64,000 bases of DNA. Source: Anthopleura xanthogrammica (Eukaryota; Cnidaria; Anthozoa; Actiniaria; Actiniidae). Positions within the stretch are counted from its first letter, which is position 1; each line of letters opens with the position of its first letter. The position numbers and the translations under genes are program-made. The notes under the pieces are model-generated. The model was not told the DNA's origin, did not search any database, and saw only the letters and a list, made by a program, of their open reading frames with translations. The stretch is from positions 6,249,071 to 6,313,070 of the forward strand of contig OZ025209.1 in assembly GCA_964019055.1 (NCBI GenBank), given 5' to 3'. Positions 37,401 through 52,400 of this stretch are shown one piece after another.

Positions 37401-40400
37401 TATCACTATCTTCATCCACATTATCATCAAAATCATCATCATCATCATCATTATTATCATCACCATCATCGTCCACTTCATCATCATCACCATCACCATC
37501 ACCATCACCATCACCATCACCATCACCATCACCATCACCATCACCATCACCATCACCATCACCATCACCATCACCATCACCATCACCATCACCATCACCA
37601 TCACCATCACCATCACCATCACCATCACCATCACCATCACCATCACCATCACCATCACCATCACCATCACCATCACCATCACCATCACCATCACCATCAC
37701 CATCACCATCATCAATCATCGTCCACTTCATCATCACCGCCATTATCAACTTCATGATTATCATCATCACCACCATCATCATCATCTGGCATCTACTTCA
37801 CCATCAACCACATCATCACCGCCATTATCAACATCATGACTATCATCATCATCATCACCATCATGATTATCATCCTCATCATCATCATCACCATGATTAC
37901 CTGACTTGTTTCATAAACTGTTGCTCAGTTTGAAACTGCTGTAAGGTAAGCAGTTTAGCATAACAGCACTCGATTCTCGTTGCCTTGCAAATATCTGTCA
38001 TATCATTCTCGGACAGCATTCGAGAATGCGTCGATACCTGTGCCAGCAGACCAAGGTGAGAGCTAGAAGATTCATTTCTTCTCAAAACGCGCTCTAGATA
38101 TTTTACCAAACTGGTGTGCTCTTGTTTCTTAAAGTAGACATCCTGGATGTACTGAACTTGGTTCTTGATGCTAGTGCTAGCCAACCGCATGATGGCGTCT
38201 GGGGTGGCACACTGAATTAGAAGGTCTTTACATTTTTCCATTATCTGCCGGAAAAAAATGTTAGTAAAATAATAATCCCTTTCACAGTTCCCTGCGCCAT
38301 CTTCTCTATCATTGCAAGGTCACCTTATGTCTCGCTTCGATGCAAAGGCACGGCTACCTTTCAAGATGGCGCAGGGAACTATGAAGGGGACTATTAAAGA
38401 AAAGAAAAAAATCCCACAACATTCTGATCAATATTACAGTCTTTGAGGCTGCAAGAGTAGTTGTCATTTCTCTTGTCTAACCCGGTCCCCTGTGGCTGAT
38501 TTTTTCTTTATACCTTGCTGACATTTTCTTCGTTCAAGTTGTCGCCATAACCGAGGTCTGAACAAACTTGAAGTACCATTGATGGTATGGTGTCATCATG
38601 ATAGCCAACAAAAGCATCCCCGATCTCAAAATGTCTAAAAAGCAAAACAAAAAATGCTTGTTTGAAGACTAAAAAGTTATCATGGCAAATGGTGATATGT
38701 GGCAAATTCTCGTTCTTGCCGTGGTTATAAATTTAACATTATTTTGTAATTTTGTAAATAAGAAAGAGTAAAGTCAACTCATCCAAAGAGAAGACAGTAT
38801 TTGAAGAAACCCATAAGTGAAGTTATTTTCACATCCGGTTGACGTCACCGTCATAGATTTCGAAGGTCGTTATTTTCGCGTGGGAAGGGGAAGGTCGAAG
38901 AAAAGAGAACCCAATATCGAGGTTTCGCATAGCAGGTAAACTCCTATGTTCACAAAGCTTTTTCTTTGAGCTTACCTTTGCCCTTTATGACGTGGGACTT
39001 CAGCTGACGCAAAGTTTCGAGCCCAGTCTCTTAGATCTTTCACGATGTCCATCTTTGCTTGATCAAGGCTCTTAGACGTAACCAAGTAATGCTTTTCAAG
39101 ACGATTGATGAGAGGTATTGGAAATTTCTTGTAAACAACATCTTTCTCAGCAACGACAATGAGTCTAAACAGAATTTGAAATACGTTCAAGCAAAACAAT
39201 TACAAAAACGGACTTGTCGATCTGTTCACCATAAATCGCTTGGCGAAGCCAAATCCGAAAGGGTGCTGCCTCCTATTAGCAACAATGGATCAGTGTACCT
39301 CAGAGGAAGCGGGAGCAGAGAAAGATGCACAAAAGCATGCCGGCGACCGAACCCACTGATTTTCCTTGTCCCATTTGCGACAGACACTTCCGGGCCCAAA
39401 TTGGTCTCACCAGCCACCTTCGGACCCACAGATGACAGCATGGTAGTCTTCGAGCATGAAGGACGAACATCACCATCATCACCATCATCATCGTCATCAT
39501 CACCACCATTAAGGTAAAGAAGGGTCTAACGAAAACAGCTTACAGTAAAAAGTTGTTTTTAGGTCAACTAAAATACCTGAAATCATTGTCGACTCTGCAT
39601 TTTACTCTGTGGCTGCCAAGACCAAGATCCACGTACTTCTGATCGGCACAGTAAACGTAATACTAAGAGAAATGAAAGTGAGAAGAAAGAAGGTATTTCA
39701 TACTTCAATGCAATTGCAATTTATTAAGATTTAACATCAAAACCATTATTTGTCGTCTGACTCTAAAGCTACGGACACACAGTGGAATATTGAGCGGCAA
39801 TCAGAATGTTGCAAGCAATCGATGTTGCGAGCCATGTCACACGACGCAGTTTGTGGCACGCAATGTTGCTGAAGTAGAAAACGATCTTACTTCATCAACA
39901 TTGCGCGCAATGTTGCACCGTGTGTCCGCGCCTTTTAATCTTGACTCCTTTCACACACTTCTTCAGAGTGATATTATTATTATTATTATTATTCGATTAA
40001 TTGTCTTTACAGATTCATATACCTGGTTTAGGACATCATAAAGACTCTCATAAAGCTTCTCCAGATTAAGCAATACGACTGTCCGTCCTGTCTCCATACA
40101 CACTTTTATTTGATTGATGTTTCGGCAAATCTGAAGAGCAACACGAATGTAACGCTGAATAAGAGTTTTCAAAGAGCTCTATAATTCTTATTCAAGAAAT
40201 AGATCACGCGCGCGTGCTGTATGCAGTTATAAAGCACTCGGGTATTGGCAGAACACGAGAGAAGTGTTAGTAGAAGCACGACGCGTATACGCAGAGTATA
40301 CTGCTTTATAACTGCGCACAGCACAGCAAGCAAGTTTTTAATTTCTTTTATAAAATACAAATTAGAGTCGCTGTTATTTTTGACATCAATGACGAAATAG

Positions 40401-43400
40401 AAAGTGCGCGCGCGTGCTGCGTGCTCTCATAATGCACGCGCGCTCTCTCAGCCATGGCCAATCAGAACGCAAGAATTTTTACAGTTATTCTATAATTACA
40501 GGCGGTCCAGTTCAGCTGAGGATGGTTTGAATGGAGGCAATTAATTAATAAGTTATGTTTGGGCATCAGTTTCAGTTTCAGTTTTTTCATCCATAATTGG
40601 GTATACCTGTGTATATTCCTGATCTTTAGGAAAACTGCTCCCGAAAATCACAACGTAGTCCTCGTTGTTCTTATTAAGCTGTTGCTCCACAATTCTAAGG
40701 GCCGAGTAGTTCTCCGTCAAGACAAGAAGGTAGCGACTTTCACTGAAAACAAAAATATAGATTGATCATTTACGGCATGTAAAGTTTCAGTAGAAAAAAA
40801 AAAAGAAAAAAAAGAAAAAGAAAAAAAACAAGATCCCACACAGACACAGAACAAATCACTTTCATACCCAATAGTGTTTCTGCGATCTAGACTAGCTGTT
40901 AGCAAGTCCAATGTGTTTACTGCCTCGGGTTCCTAGTCACAAAGACAAAATACATTCAGGTTTTGTTCAATTTAATTTAAGGGATAGGAAAGTTTGAGAA
41001 CCCGGAGAAACAATTATATTCCAATTTTGATTAATCTATCAAGACTCATAATACTGTCGAAGCTGTCATAAGCTATCACCTCGGGAAATCGAAAAAGTGG
41101 TCGTAACTAGTGCTGGTCACTAACGAGAATGGGCTCTCATAGGCAGCAATGCAAACGGGGTTTCAAAATGGTGGTCGTAACTAGAGCTGGTCGCTAACGA
41201 GAATGGGCTCTCATAGACAGCAATGCAAACGGGGTTTCAAAATGGTGGTCGTAACTAGAGCTGGTCGCTAACGAGAATGGGCTCTCATAGGCAGCAATGC
41301 AAACGGGGTTTCAAAATGGTGGTCGTAACTAGAGCTGGTCGCTAACGAGAATGGGCTCTCATAGACAGCAATGCAAACGGGGTTTCAAAATCGTGGTTGT
41401 AACTAGAGTTGGTCGCTAACGAGAATGGGCTCTCATAGACAGCAATGCAAACGGGGTTTCAAAATCGTGGTTGTAACTAGAGCTGGTCGCTTACGAGAGA
41501 GGTCGCAAGGAGAGCTTCGACTGTACAATAAAAAAGTATTTTTTTTAGCAACGTGAGTACCTGCATTTTTTCATCACTTCCATACGTCACGCGCTTTTTG
41601 AAGATCTCTACGGCATTAATTTCATCAAGCCCGCCAAAGTTCCTTCTGATGGCGTGTTCAAGTTCTTTCCAGTTTGGTTTTCTGCCTTTTTGGGCTGCAA
41701 TGCTGTACACCATCTTTACGAGACTACAAGATGGAAAAGAAAAACCTTAGGCAAGTCAGACATGCTTACAGTAATTACTGGCAAAATTGCTGCAAAGGTG
41801 TTTAAGTTTTTTCTTATTCACTTGTTTTTCATTTCGCTTATTTGACGTGATTAAAGCGCGTCTCTCCCTCCCGGGCCCATGCTTACCAAACAACTAGTGC
41901 ATACTCAGAAACCAATTTGGTAAGCTCAATTCTATTTTTTGCTTTTTTTAAAAACAAATATTTGTGTGGCATGTTCAAGTCAAGTTTACTGAGAAAATTT
42001 TGATTGCAACTCACAGTTTGTCCGATTACAAACACTGGATTGACGGAACCTTTTGGGCATAACCATTTTAGAGTTATTATTGTCACAAAATGTTAAAGAG
42101 TATATATAGGAAATCGTCTCTGAGCAATACACAGAATACTATACCTATAGAAGTCACGCAGCCCGAAAAACTCGTTTCTCCCGGACTGTCGCAATGACTC
42201 AAAGTTCTTTTGCTCCCTGTATAGGTCAGAATAACCAGCTGCAAGTTTATTAAGTAAAGATGACAAGATAGCCTGTACTTCTTCTCGTTCTGCGCAGATT
42301 CCCCTACAAGATAATCAAATATGTATATAAGCAGGTTTTTTTTCTAAAAACACATTTAGGCAGCGGTCAGTATTTATCGTCTGGGGGAGGGGTTAGGAGG
42401 ATTTTTGTCGCGACTTCAAAAAAATTATGATTCCTCCTTACTTACTAATGCTTGATTGCTATTTTATCATTTTTGCGTAATCCTCCTCTTGATACCTGTC
42501 AATGTATAACAGATCCCCCCTCCAGTTGTCTAAAACATGTGATATCCCCTTAAACCCCCGGAGGCTTTTGAAAACGCTGACGTCATTCACACCGGCACGT
42601 CTGTTTTTCACACGCGCAGACGACGAGATTGCATCATTTCCGATCCTATCTGCATTTTTTGATCGTTTTAGTGCGGACGCTATGAAAAATGTGTGGAGCT
42701 ACGCTTTCGATGCGTTTTCGGTGCGTTTTCGGTGCGTTTTCGGTGAGACGAAAAGGGAGCACTTCGGAAATGCGTGGACGTAGCCTTATAGTCCCCCATT
42801 CCTGCTTTAGGTCTTGGTCTATAACTAACACTTTATAACTCCATACCTTGCGCTGTCTTCCAGCTCCTTCTTACTGGGCTCAGCGCGCACTAACATCAAG
42901 CCTCGGTTCATCTTTGCAGGGTCCAGTGCCCAGTTAGATATTCCTATAAAAGCAACTCGAGTGGGCTTTTCGTCTGACTCGATGACGTCATCGGATGACG
43001 TCACTCCATCCTCTAGTAAGGGGTGAAGAGTCTTCAGTGGCATTAAAGGTGAATCTTCTGCTAGACCAACCTCGTCTAACACTACCACTGATGCGTATCG
43101 GTCGACTGGGTTGTTGTCTTGTAACCGTCGACATTGTCTGAATGTTGCAACGATTCCTTCAGGGGTGGAGAGTGGGCTGCACTGATAGGATACCATATGA
43201 GCCTGTAGGGAATAAGGGTATAAATTTAGCCGACGACGAAGACAGCAGCAACATCAAGAGTAGCAATAACAACAACAACAACAACAACAACAAAAGCAAC
43301 GACGACGATGACAATAGAAACAATTACATTAGCAATAACTACAACAGCAGCAGCAGCAACAACACAACAACAATAACAGCTCTAACAGAAGCAGCAGCAG

Positions 43401-46400
43401 CAATAACAAGAGCAGTAGCAGCAGCAGCAGCAGCAACAACAACAACAACAACAGGGACGACGACTATGACAATAAAAACGACAACAAAAACAATGCTGGG
43501 ATAAGCGTATTAGCTTACATACCCTCTTAAATGTCTTAAAGAGTTGAGACTTTGATGCATCTCCTTGCATATTATCAGCCACGACTGTCTTGGCGAGTGA
43601 TTTTGAGCTGCCCGGTTTACCGATGACGAACAGAGGGATACGAAGCTCGATACAAACCACCATCATGAACACGTTCTCACTGAGGGCTGTGTTACGAGCG
43701 ATGTTCGGACCTAGATTGAGTTCTTCAATCAAAACCTTCTGACACCTAGAACATAAGAAAGCTAACAGATGTCAGTAAGAGGTACTTCCTTACGCAAGGT
43801 TGTTTACGTACTCAATGAGCATCAGCCCAAAACGAGCAGAAAATGTAAATGTAATTTTATTTTACGTTGAACATGCAGGGATTGATTGCTCAGTCTTCCG
43901 AGGCTTATGACTAAAGCACTCGATGCCAGATCGAATTGGAATTTAGGAGTTGAATTTTGCGTAGGGACAAAAATCGGAGAAAAACCCTCGAAGGACAGGA
44001 GAGAACCAACAAGCAATGCAACTCTACTCACATACGACACCGAGCCCGAGAATCGAAAAAGGGTTGCATTGGTGAGAGGCGGCGCATTAGCAGCAACAAC
44101 AAGTACGACTTTGCGTTTCGTTTGAAACACACTTGCAGCGTCTCGCTTAATTTAAGTTGGGCGAACGGTGTAAAAATAATTTATGTCGATAATTTCTCGC
44201 GTGCAGAGTGGTAAAAAAACTTGAATACCGACAGGGGTTTGGAGTCGGTACCACAGAGGGTTCTGATCATCTTGTAGGTAGAACGTTTACTGCTTCGGAA
44301 CGAAATAATTTCTCTTTCATAAACTTCCTAACAACCAGCACGAAGCCTGCTATAAATCATAAAATGAGTTACATATTCTGCATTCTCACCTGATAATTTC
44401 TATGTTCATTTGTATCTCGTTGATGTCATTCTTAAGCGGAACCTCGCACGCAGATACAACACTTCTTCGGAAAGCAGAACGCTGTCGTAGCTTTGCATGA
44501 TAACATACACCGAGGCTTAATAGCAAAGACCATGTGACCATATCCATACCCTGCCAAAAAGAACTTAAAATTATCTATCTTTCCTACAAACGGTTCCGAC
44601 ATTTGACCGTTTGTCAGGGCCGGGCCTTTACAGTGCTTCTCAATGGAGCTTTAAGGTTTAACGTTCTAGTTATGGAAAAACGACTTCCGGGTCCAAAACG
44701 AAAAGCAGTTCTATAAAGATTTTTCTTACTTTTTCTTCATGACAGGATTCGTTGTCGAAAGTTCTAATTGTTTCAGGTGGAGGTTAAGTCATTGAGTACG
44801 TTTTTCGCTTTATTTTAGTGTATTTTTTTGTGTGTGAGCAGTTGGACCCGGAAATACGTCACAGCTTAACAGCTCTATGACACGCGCGGAATCTTACAAT
44901 TTGCCGTCGCACGTGCCTATGGAATGTCATGGAAACGGCTTGATTGACGTCCACTAAAACCTACTACGTCGCGACTACGATTCAGTGCATGCTATAGGGC
45001 CTAATGTTTTCCTATTACAGACACGTGTCATTCTCTAAAGGACCATTTTTTGTTACATGAGAAGAACATGAATATGGATGCAATTCAAACAAAGAATCTT
45101 ATCCTCAAGAGAATTGTATAACACATGGTCTGAAACGAGAAAACATTACGCCCAAGGTAAAGAGGTTTATTAAGAAGCATTTTAAAAGGGTAAGATCTAT
45201 GTCATATAAGGCATGGCATACCTCTTCCTTTTGTGTCTCTTTCTCATCTTCATCTTCACTTTTCTCGTCGTCGCTCTCAGGCTTTTCACTTGAGGTTGCC
45301 TGGGGTCTTAGGACCGAACGATGTTTGTAGAACCACGACATGATTGTCATTGCCCGTTCGACATCACGTAGACTGACGAAACTACACTCATCCTTAATTT
45401 GAATACACACATTTACATGATGATTTAGTAATAACTTTTTTAGTATGCCGGTATTTGTCATTAGGAACCTAGGCTGTAGCTGGTAAAAGGGTATCACTAA
45501 ATATTGAAAACTGATTCAGCAGCTAGGGACTGCGGAGCCAGCGGTCTGTAGCCCCCCCCCCCTCCCAACCCCCACCAATTTTTACGAGAATCAAATCTTA
45601 TAAGAAAAACCCGTCCTTGTTTTAACGAATGCAGCACTTAATAGCCTGTTCATGTCCAGAGAATTCTCATTGACCCCTTGCAGCACGTCAGAATGCAGCT
45701 CAATTTGAAGGGCAAAACAATAGGTTCCAATTCTCAGGAGATTGATATTTTGTCCTCCAAATTGAGCTGCTTTGACGCCACGTGAAAGGGGTTATAGGGT
45801 ACCATATGCCATGGGTTTTCCACACAAGTTCACCTGTTGTTCTCTCATGTATCTTTGTGCTGCAGACAGAACAGGGGATATTGCCTTTACTAGTGCTTCA
45901 TTACCAGGTATGGTTTTGTCTATCAATACCTTAAAAAACAAAAACAAAATTGAGAAAGAATTTAGCCCCTAAACTCTCTCTCTCCCCCTTCATTTTTCCA
46001 GAATTTTTCTAAAATGTGACTGTACATTTTTTGCAAGATTTAAAATATAATACGCCTCGTTGAAAATCAAATAATCCTCAGTTCTAGCAAAATCTTAGTA
46101 AAAATCTTATCAAAGGTTTCCGCTATTATTGAGAGCATGTGCCAATAATATACATACATACAATAATACACTACTACTTTGTTACGTTTTCAAGTATTAT
46201 GATTAGACAAAATCAAAATTTCGTGTTTCTTGATTGGTTCAGAGAACAAGCCATCAATCATTATCGTATTGTTACTTACGTATTTGCTGACAATTTGAGA
46301 GATGTAAAGGTCTTCTGTTTCGGGCCTAAGTTGACCAAAATCCCAAACCAAAGGGCGTATGCTTTCAGGCAGAGAATGGACACGATAGACGAGGTGGCGC

Positions 46401-49400
46401 AAAGGAATCTTCCCTGTGACAGGAAGAAAGAACATTAAAAAGTGTCTTCACAGGAAGAATTTGATCTAGGACCCATGACATAGTCCGCTACCATTAGGTA
46501 CAAATTGAACAAAATATTTCTTTTTTTCTCTTCCTTCCTTTTCTTTTTTGCCTATCGCTGGGTTTCAATCAGCTGATAAAAGTGTTGAATCTCATTATCT
46601 GCTCGAAATGTTGGTCAAACACTGACCACTATGTACTGTCAACCAGGACGAATTATATTGAAAACTTGAGATTCAGCTGATGAACATTCTGCACGAGACA
46701 GGAAATGACGTCAAGTGAAACCAAGCAATATCATCCCACATGGAAATAATGTCAGCGACTCTTTGGTCATTTTGTCAGTTCATGAGAATGCTTGAACCTT
46801 CTTGATTCCCAGACTCGTCATCACATGTGAGTAGAGTTTGTTAGTTCCCCCCTGATTCGAGGGTTTTTCTCCGGGTTATCTGGTTTTTCTCCCTCTGCAA
46901 AACCTAACACGCTAAATTCTAATTCGATTTGTGAGTTAACCGTGGCCTGACTTAGATCAGCCCTGAGGTTGTTTCAGGGTTCCATTTGTGAGTTAGCTAT
47001 GCTGTGCCTTAGATCAGCCCAGAGGTTGTTTCAGGGTTCCATTTGTGAGTTAGCTATGCTGTGCCTTAGATCAGCCCAGGGCTTGTTTCAGGGTTCAATC
47101 GGTGAGTTAGCCATGCCCTGACTTTGATCAGCCAAGAGAATGTATCAGGGTTCAACAAAATTTCAAGAACTTTAATTTATGTACCCCAATAATATCGATG
47201 CTCGTTTTTACCTAGTCTTTCTTTGGTTTCATCTGCTTTAACACTGTAGCCTAAACCAGCAGACTCGAGCTTTTCTATCATCCTCTTGCTGTGCCTGAGG
47301 TAAATCAAACAAATAAATGATAAAACAACACATTATCTTCCACACCATTAGAAAACTTGTGGGAAAACATGACTAGCACCAACTTAGAAATGGTAATCAT
47401 CTGTTCGTGTCTTTTATTCGTTACATACAGCTATTTCAAAAAAGGTTGGTGAAGATTTTGTTGCTTGTTGCATACCAAGCCCGAAAATACACTATGGGCG
47501 ATGTGAATGCAATGCCGCAAAAGGTCACTCAGTACAATATGGCTGCACTTTGTTAACATTTCTTACGTATCATCCAAAATACACAATCTATTTCAAGCTT
47601 GGTGTGCAGCATGCAACATGCAAATAAGCCTTTTTTGAAATAGCTATATGCTAGATAGCCTCCTTTGCAGACGTTCTTAGGGTCGTCACGTCGTCACGCA
47701 ACGTTTCTTGCGTGACGACCCTAAGTGCGTCTGCGTAGGAGGCTATATGCTGGATTGATTTATTGAAAGTTGTGTAACGAGACTGGTAGGCTTTTCAAGC
47801 CGTTTCTTATTTCGTGCAGCCCGACTTTACCTCTGGTTAAGACGGACATTTTTGTTCAACGACATTCTAATGATGATACAAATCAGATGTTCACCTTCTA
47901 TAAGGGTTGCAGGCAGCGATAAAGTGTAGCCTTTGTAGGCCTTCTCCTACTGGTTGTCCATTGATTCTTCGATCAACCATAACTTCTTTTATCATGGGTA
48001 GTGCTTCAGTGGTATTTGCTTCGTCAAAAAACAGCACCGTGTCAATTTGATGCTCCTTCTCGTTCTTCCTGGCCACTTCTTCTGCCTGCTTTACCTTTTT
48101 GCAGATGTCTTCGAATGATGTTCCTCCATGGACCTTGTGAAATAGCGAAACAAGCTTGTTTGTCAAGATTTTGAATGACTGTACGAAAGCACATGCAGTG
48201 AACATGCCATGCAACAGACTATTTCACGGTTATCGTCGCTCAACCTCATCCTCGATAGTGTGTAATATATTCTTTAGAATTTGACTACAGCTCACGGTAA
48301 TTTAAGGAACGTACACATTATCAAACAATAGACCATTTTCGAAATGCACGAGCGCTTTCAAAAATATCTATTGAAACACTTAAAACTTCCACGGCCTTCA
48401 GTCAAATTCTAAAGAATAAATTACATGCTATCGAGGCTGAGGTTGAGCTACGACAACCGTGAAATGGTCTATTACCTCTAGGGTACTGACGCCTCAAGCC
48501 GTCCATAGTTCGGATAGAGTAGGTTTTGTATGATCACACAACACGGAAATAATGCCAAATATTGTACTAGTCAAAGCGCGCAAAACCTGCATGCCGTTAA
48601 AAAGATTACGAATGATTTATAACAACGCCATACCTTCATCACCAGCATATTCCGTTGATCGTTTATTCCAGCTTGAAGGGCGCACATGTATCGAATCAAA
48701 CACGTCTTGCCACATCCAGTCTCACCCATGATCACCACAGGGATACCACATCTATCCAATACACATAATCAATATTTCACAATTCTTAAAAAAATTAAGG
48801 GAAACTTGGAAAATTTTACGGTTATAGAAACCAAAATTACCTGAATCTCATATGAATAGCCAAGATTTTCTTCATATTGTCTATAGTTAGCTCGTAAGAT
48901 GGATCTGGGTCAACTCTTTCTTGTACACCCAAAACAGAACATAGCTTCAGAATCTTCTTTTCCCTGTCACAAAAAAATATATTATCTCACAAAACTGAAC
49001 CGCATAGCTCTAGGAAAACATAGATACAGTATTTACTCGTTTAAGCGTCCCCCCAATAGCGCTTTCAACGGGTGACGTCACAATGATGCATCATGGGATT
49101 GAAATGCGGACAAACCAAGCCCAAAACACATGCTAATATGCTGCAACAATGTTTTCTTGTCTTTTTGTTTCTAATTTAATTCTTGATTCCCCTTATTACC
49201 CTTGATACCACTTCTACAGAATCCTGTTCGTAGTTCCTTTCGTTGGCCTAGTTAAGACCATTATCTTGCGACTTCCAACGGAGTTAAAACATTTGAATAA
49301 GAAAAATGATTCGAAGAGGATTTTAGTGGTAGTGGTATCAAGAAGTAATAATAAACCATAATAAACCATAGTTTTTCGACTGATATTGATTTTCTTTTCC

Positions 49401-52400
49401 ATGCCGAAGCCTTTTTTTACAAAGTTTGTCCGCATTTCGATCCCACAAGGCTTTGCGATAAATCTATTTTTAGTAACCGTAGAAAATGCTATTAAGCGCT
49501 GCCCCACATTAAGCGCCGCAACCGAAACCCTAAAAAATTAAAAAGCGCCGTGGCGCTAAATCGAGTAAATACGGTATGTAAGGTAAGTTCTAGTGCTAAA
49601 GAAACCAAGGGAACACTCGTTCGGAAATCTCTAAGTAAGTTCGGAAAGAGCAATCGGCATTTTACGACACGTTCCGATAGCTTCGTTCAAAAAGCAATAT
49701 TTGTGGTCAGGAGTTTATCAACGAATTTCAAAATGGCGGACGTACGTAACGACAAATCAAAATAACCAGCGCGGGTAAAAAAGGATTCTGTCGTGTTCCC
49801 TTGATGCCTTCAAAAACAATTATTAGATCTTTTGTAATAAGATACTTTTATAATACAGCTCATATTTCGTATGGGTGGAAAACGAAAAAATGGTAGCCCT
49901 GTTGTATAGCCGTAGCGTATTTTACCGTAACCGTAATTACGCGTTGTGATTGGATGGATTGCTGGAAGGCAATGAGAAGCCATTTCAATGTTACGGCATG
50001 TCGTACCGTATACGTGCTGTAAGTCAGTACCGTATGTTTCCCACTCATACGAAAACCGATCTATTTACTCACTTATTCCAATTTGCATAATTTTCGGCTA
50101 ATTCCACGCCCTGGTGACTTATTCCTCTCCTCAAATTCGTGGTCATCAGGCCTATTACGATGGTTTCGCGGGTGTCAGGATCGATCAGATCACCATTGTT
50201 GTCAACATGGAATCCAAGAAAAGTCATTGTCTCCCCTTCTTTGTTAAAGAAGATGTAGGGATGGCAGCTGTCAAAGTGTCAAAAAAATCATAAAAACTTT
50301 TTTTTTTAAAACTAAATCAGACATACAACTTGGGCTGGCAAGGGTGGTATGTGCTGCTATGGCGCTGTCTCTCACCACTTTGTCGTTTATGCCCTGGGTT
50401 GGCGGGTTTGATTCTCTACTGAACGGTATGAGTTGAGTCAGGAGTCCATAACTAGTTATGGTCTTCTGGTTGAGTTTGATGTGTTGTTCTCTCCTTTGTT
50501 AGGAGAGATTTTTCCTCGGGTACTCCGGTTTCCCTCCCTCGGTAAGAATAACGTGACTTGAGTACTTTGTGTTGTAAATAGTGAATGTAGGGGTAGTGCG
50601 TGTCGAGCAAACCTCACAGAAGAGGAGTAATGATTATAAAGTATGACGTTAACTCTTCATTATCTTTATTTGAAGCTTTTTCGCAATTTTTAAATTGCAA
50701 AAAAAAAAAAAAAAAAAAAAAAAAAGAAGCAAACGCTGGACATTAATATCCCATATCCCTGTCGAGCCAGATGTTAAAGGGGCACTTGGATGAAAATCTA
50801 TGAAAATTAGAAATGCCTTGAAACTTGGTTAAACAAATCTATATGGCACCAATAGTAGCCAAGCAACATATTTTCTTCACATTCAAAATTTGCGGAAAAA
50901 AATTATATATTTTTCAGCATCTAAATTGTGAGTAAATGACGTCATTTACTCAACCCTATTGTTCTTTTAGTTTCTAAACCGAAATTTCTCAATTGCGAGT
51001 GGCTCCCAGGCTAAAATTGTTGCCAATCTGGTTTTCATAATCATGATTGAGTCATATATTATTCTTAAATACTTGAACTATTCGGACTTTCAAAATATGG
51101 GGCGTTTTCATCCAAGTGCCCCTTTAATGGTAGAACAGGAAGTAAAAATATACATAAAAGTCCTTTCCATACCTGCTTTCCCATCGTCTTCTCAACTCTA
51201 GAGGTCTTATATCTTCACCATTGTCGTGTTCAGACGATTCAGGAGTAAACGTGACATTGTTTTCTAGAGATGGGGTGGCAAAGTCCTACGTGGAAAAACC
51301 AGGGAAAGTTAGTTTACAATATTCCTTGATGGAGAATACCATTTGAATTGAATTTTTTATCGTCTGGGGTGGGGTTGGAGGATTTTTGTTACACTAGAGG
51401 CACTATCTTACTTTATGATTCCCTACTTTATCAGTGGTTGCTACTTTTTCATTTTTGTGCAATCCCCCTTTGATACCTGTCAATATATAGGCTGATTCCC
51501 CTTCCAGTTGTCTAAAACCCATGTCAGATCAACCCACAGTCCCTGAGAATTGACAAATTTTGGGGAGCACGGGTGGCGCAGCGGTGAGAGCGCTCGCCTT
51601 TCACCAATGCGACCCGGGTTAGGTGAACAAATAGCTACTCTGTAAAGACACCACTGATAAATCCCATTTATTTCATTCATTTAATCAATTTTCAGGGTTA
51701 GTATTGGTGTTAAAGGAGCATTAGTTCTGTTGACTCTTAACTTACTCTCGACATGGTGACCATGAAACGAACAACAAATGACTTGAGTCCACGAAGCGTC
51801 TCCCCCATCCACCCATCATCCATGAGTTCTGCGTTACAGAATGCACTTTCCTCGCAATCTTGCAACTGAGAGCTAAGAAAGTCTACGAAATGCTTGAGTT
51901 CAGACCATGACGGGTCCCTCATTCCGCAGAAACTGTGGAAAAGGAAAACATGGGAAAATAGCACGCAGAGTCAATTACTGACCTTCATTTATCTGGATAT
52001 TTGCTTTTTAAGGGTGCTTAGGCTAGAAAAGCTATATTAAGGTGACTGGCTACTTTTGGAAAATTTTTTATAAACTACGATTTTTTAAAGTGAAATTCAA
52101 TGCTGATTCCGAATATGAAAAGAAAATTGGGGTGTCCCGCGCTCGTTTTCGAGATAATCAGTATTTAATGGATGCCTACGCGCGAGTTTCTGAAGCAAAA
52201 ATTGCGCATCTGTGGTAAAGAAACGCTTGGAAAATACAAAATATTTCTATCATAGGCTTATTTTCCAAAACATCTGCACGGTCATGTGACATACTTGATA
52301 ATCAAGCGAAGACATTCGGCAGGGGAACCCATCGCATCGTTGGCAGTGACGCGATAGCGGTCTAAATCCTGACGTGTACTATATTTCTGTAAGTATTGAA

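Noticed and set aside
37189..37785. 198-residue Asp-Gly repeat protein
   Set aside because: CACCAT microsatellite; the true exon is limited to 37222-37372, after a TTCAG acceptor.
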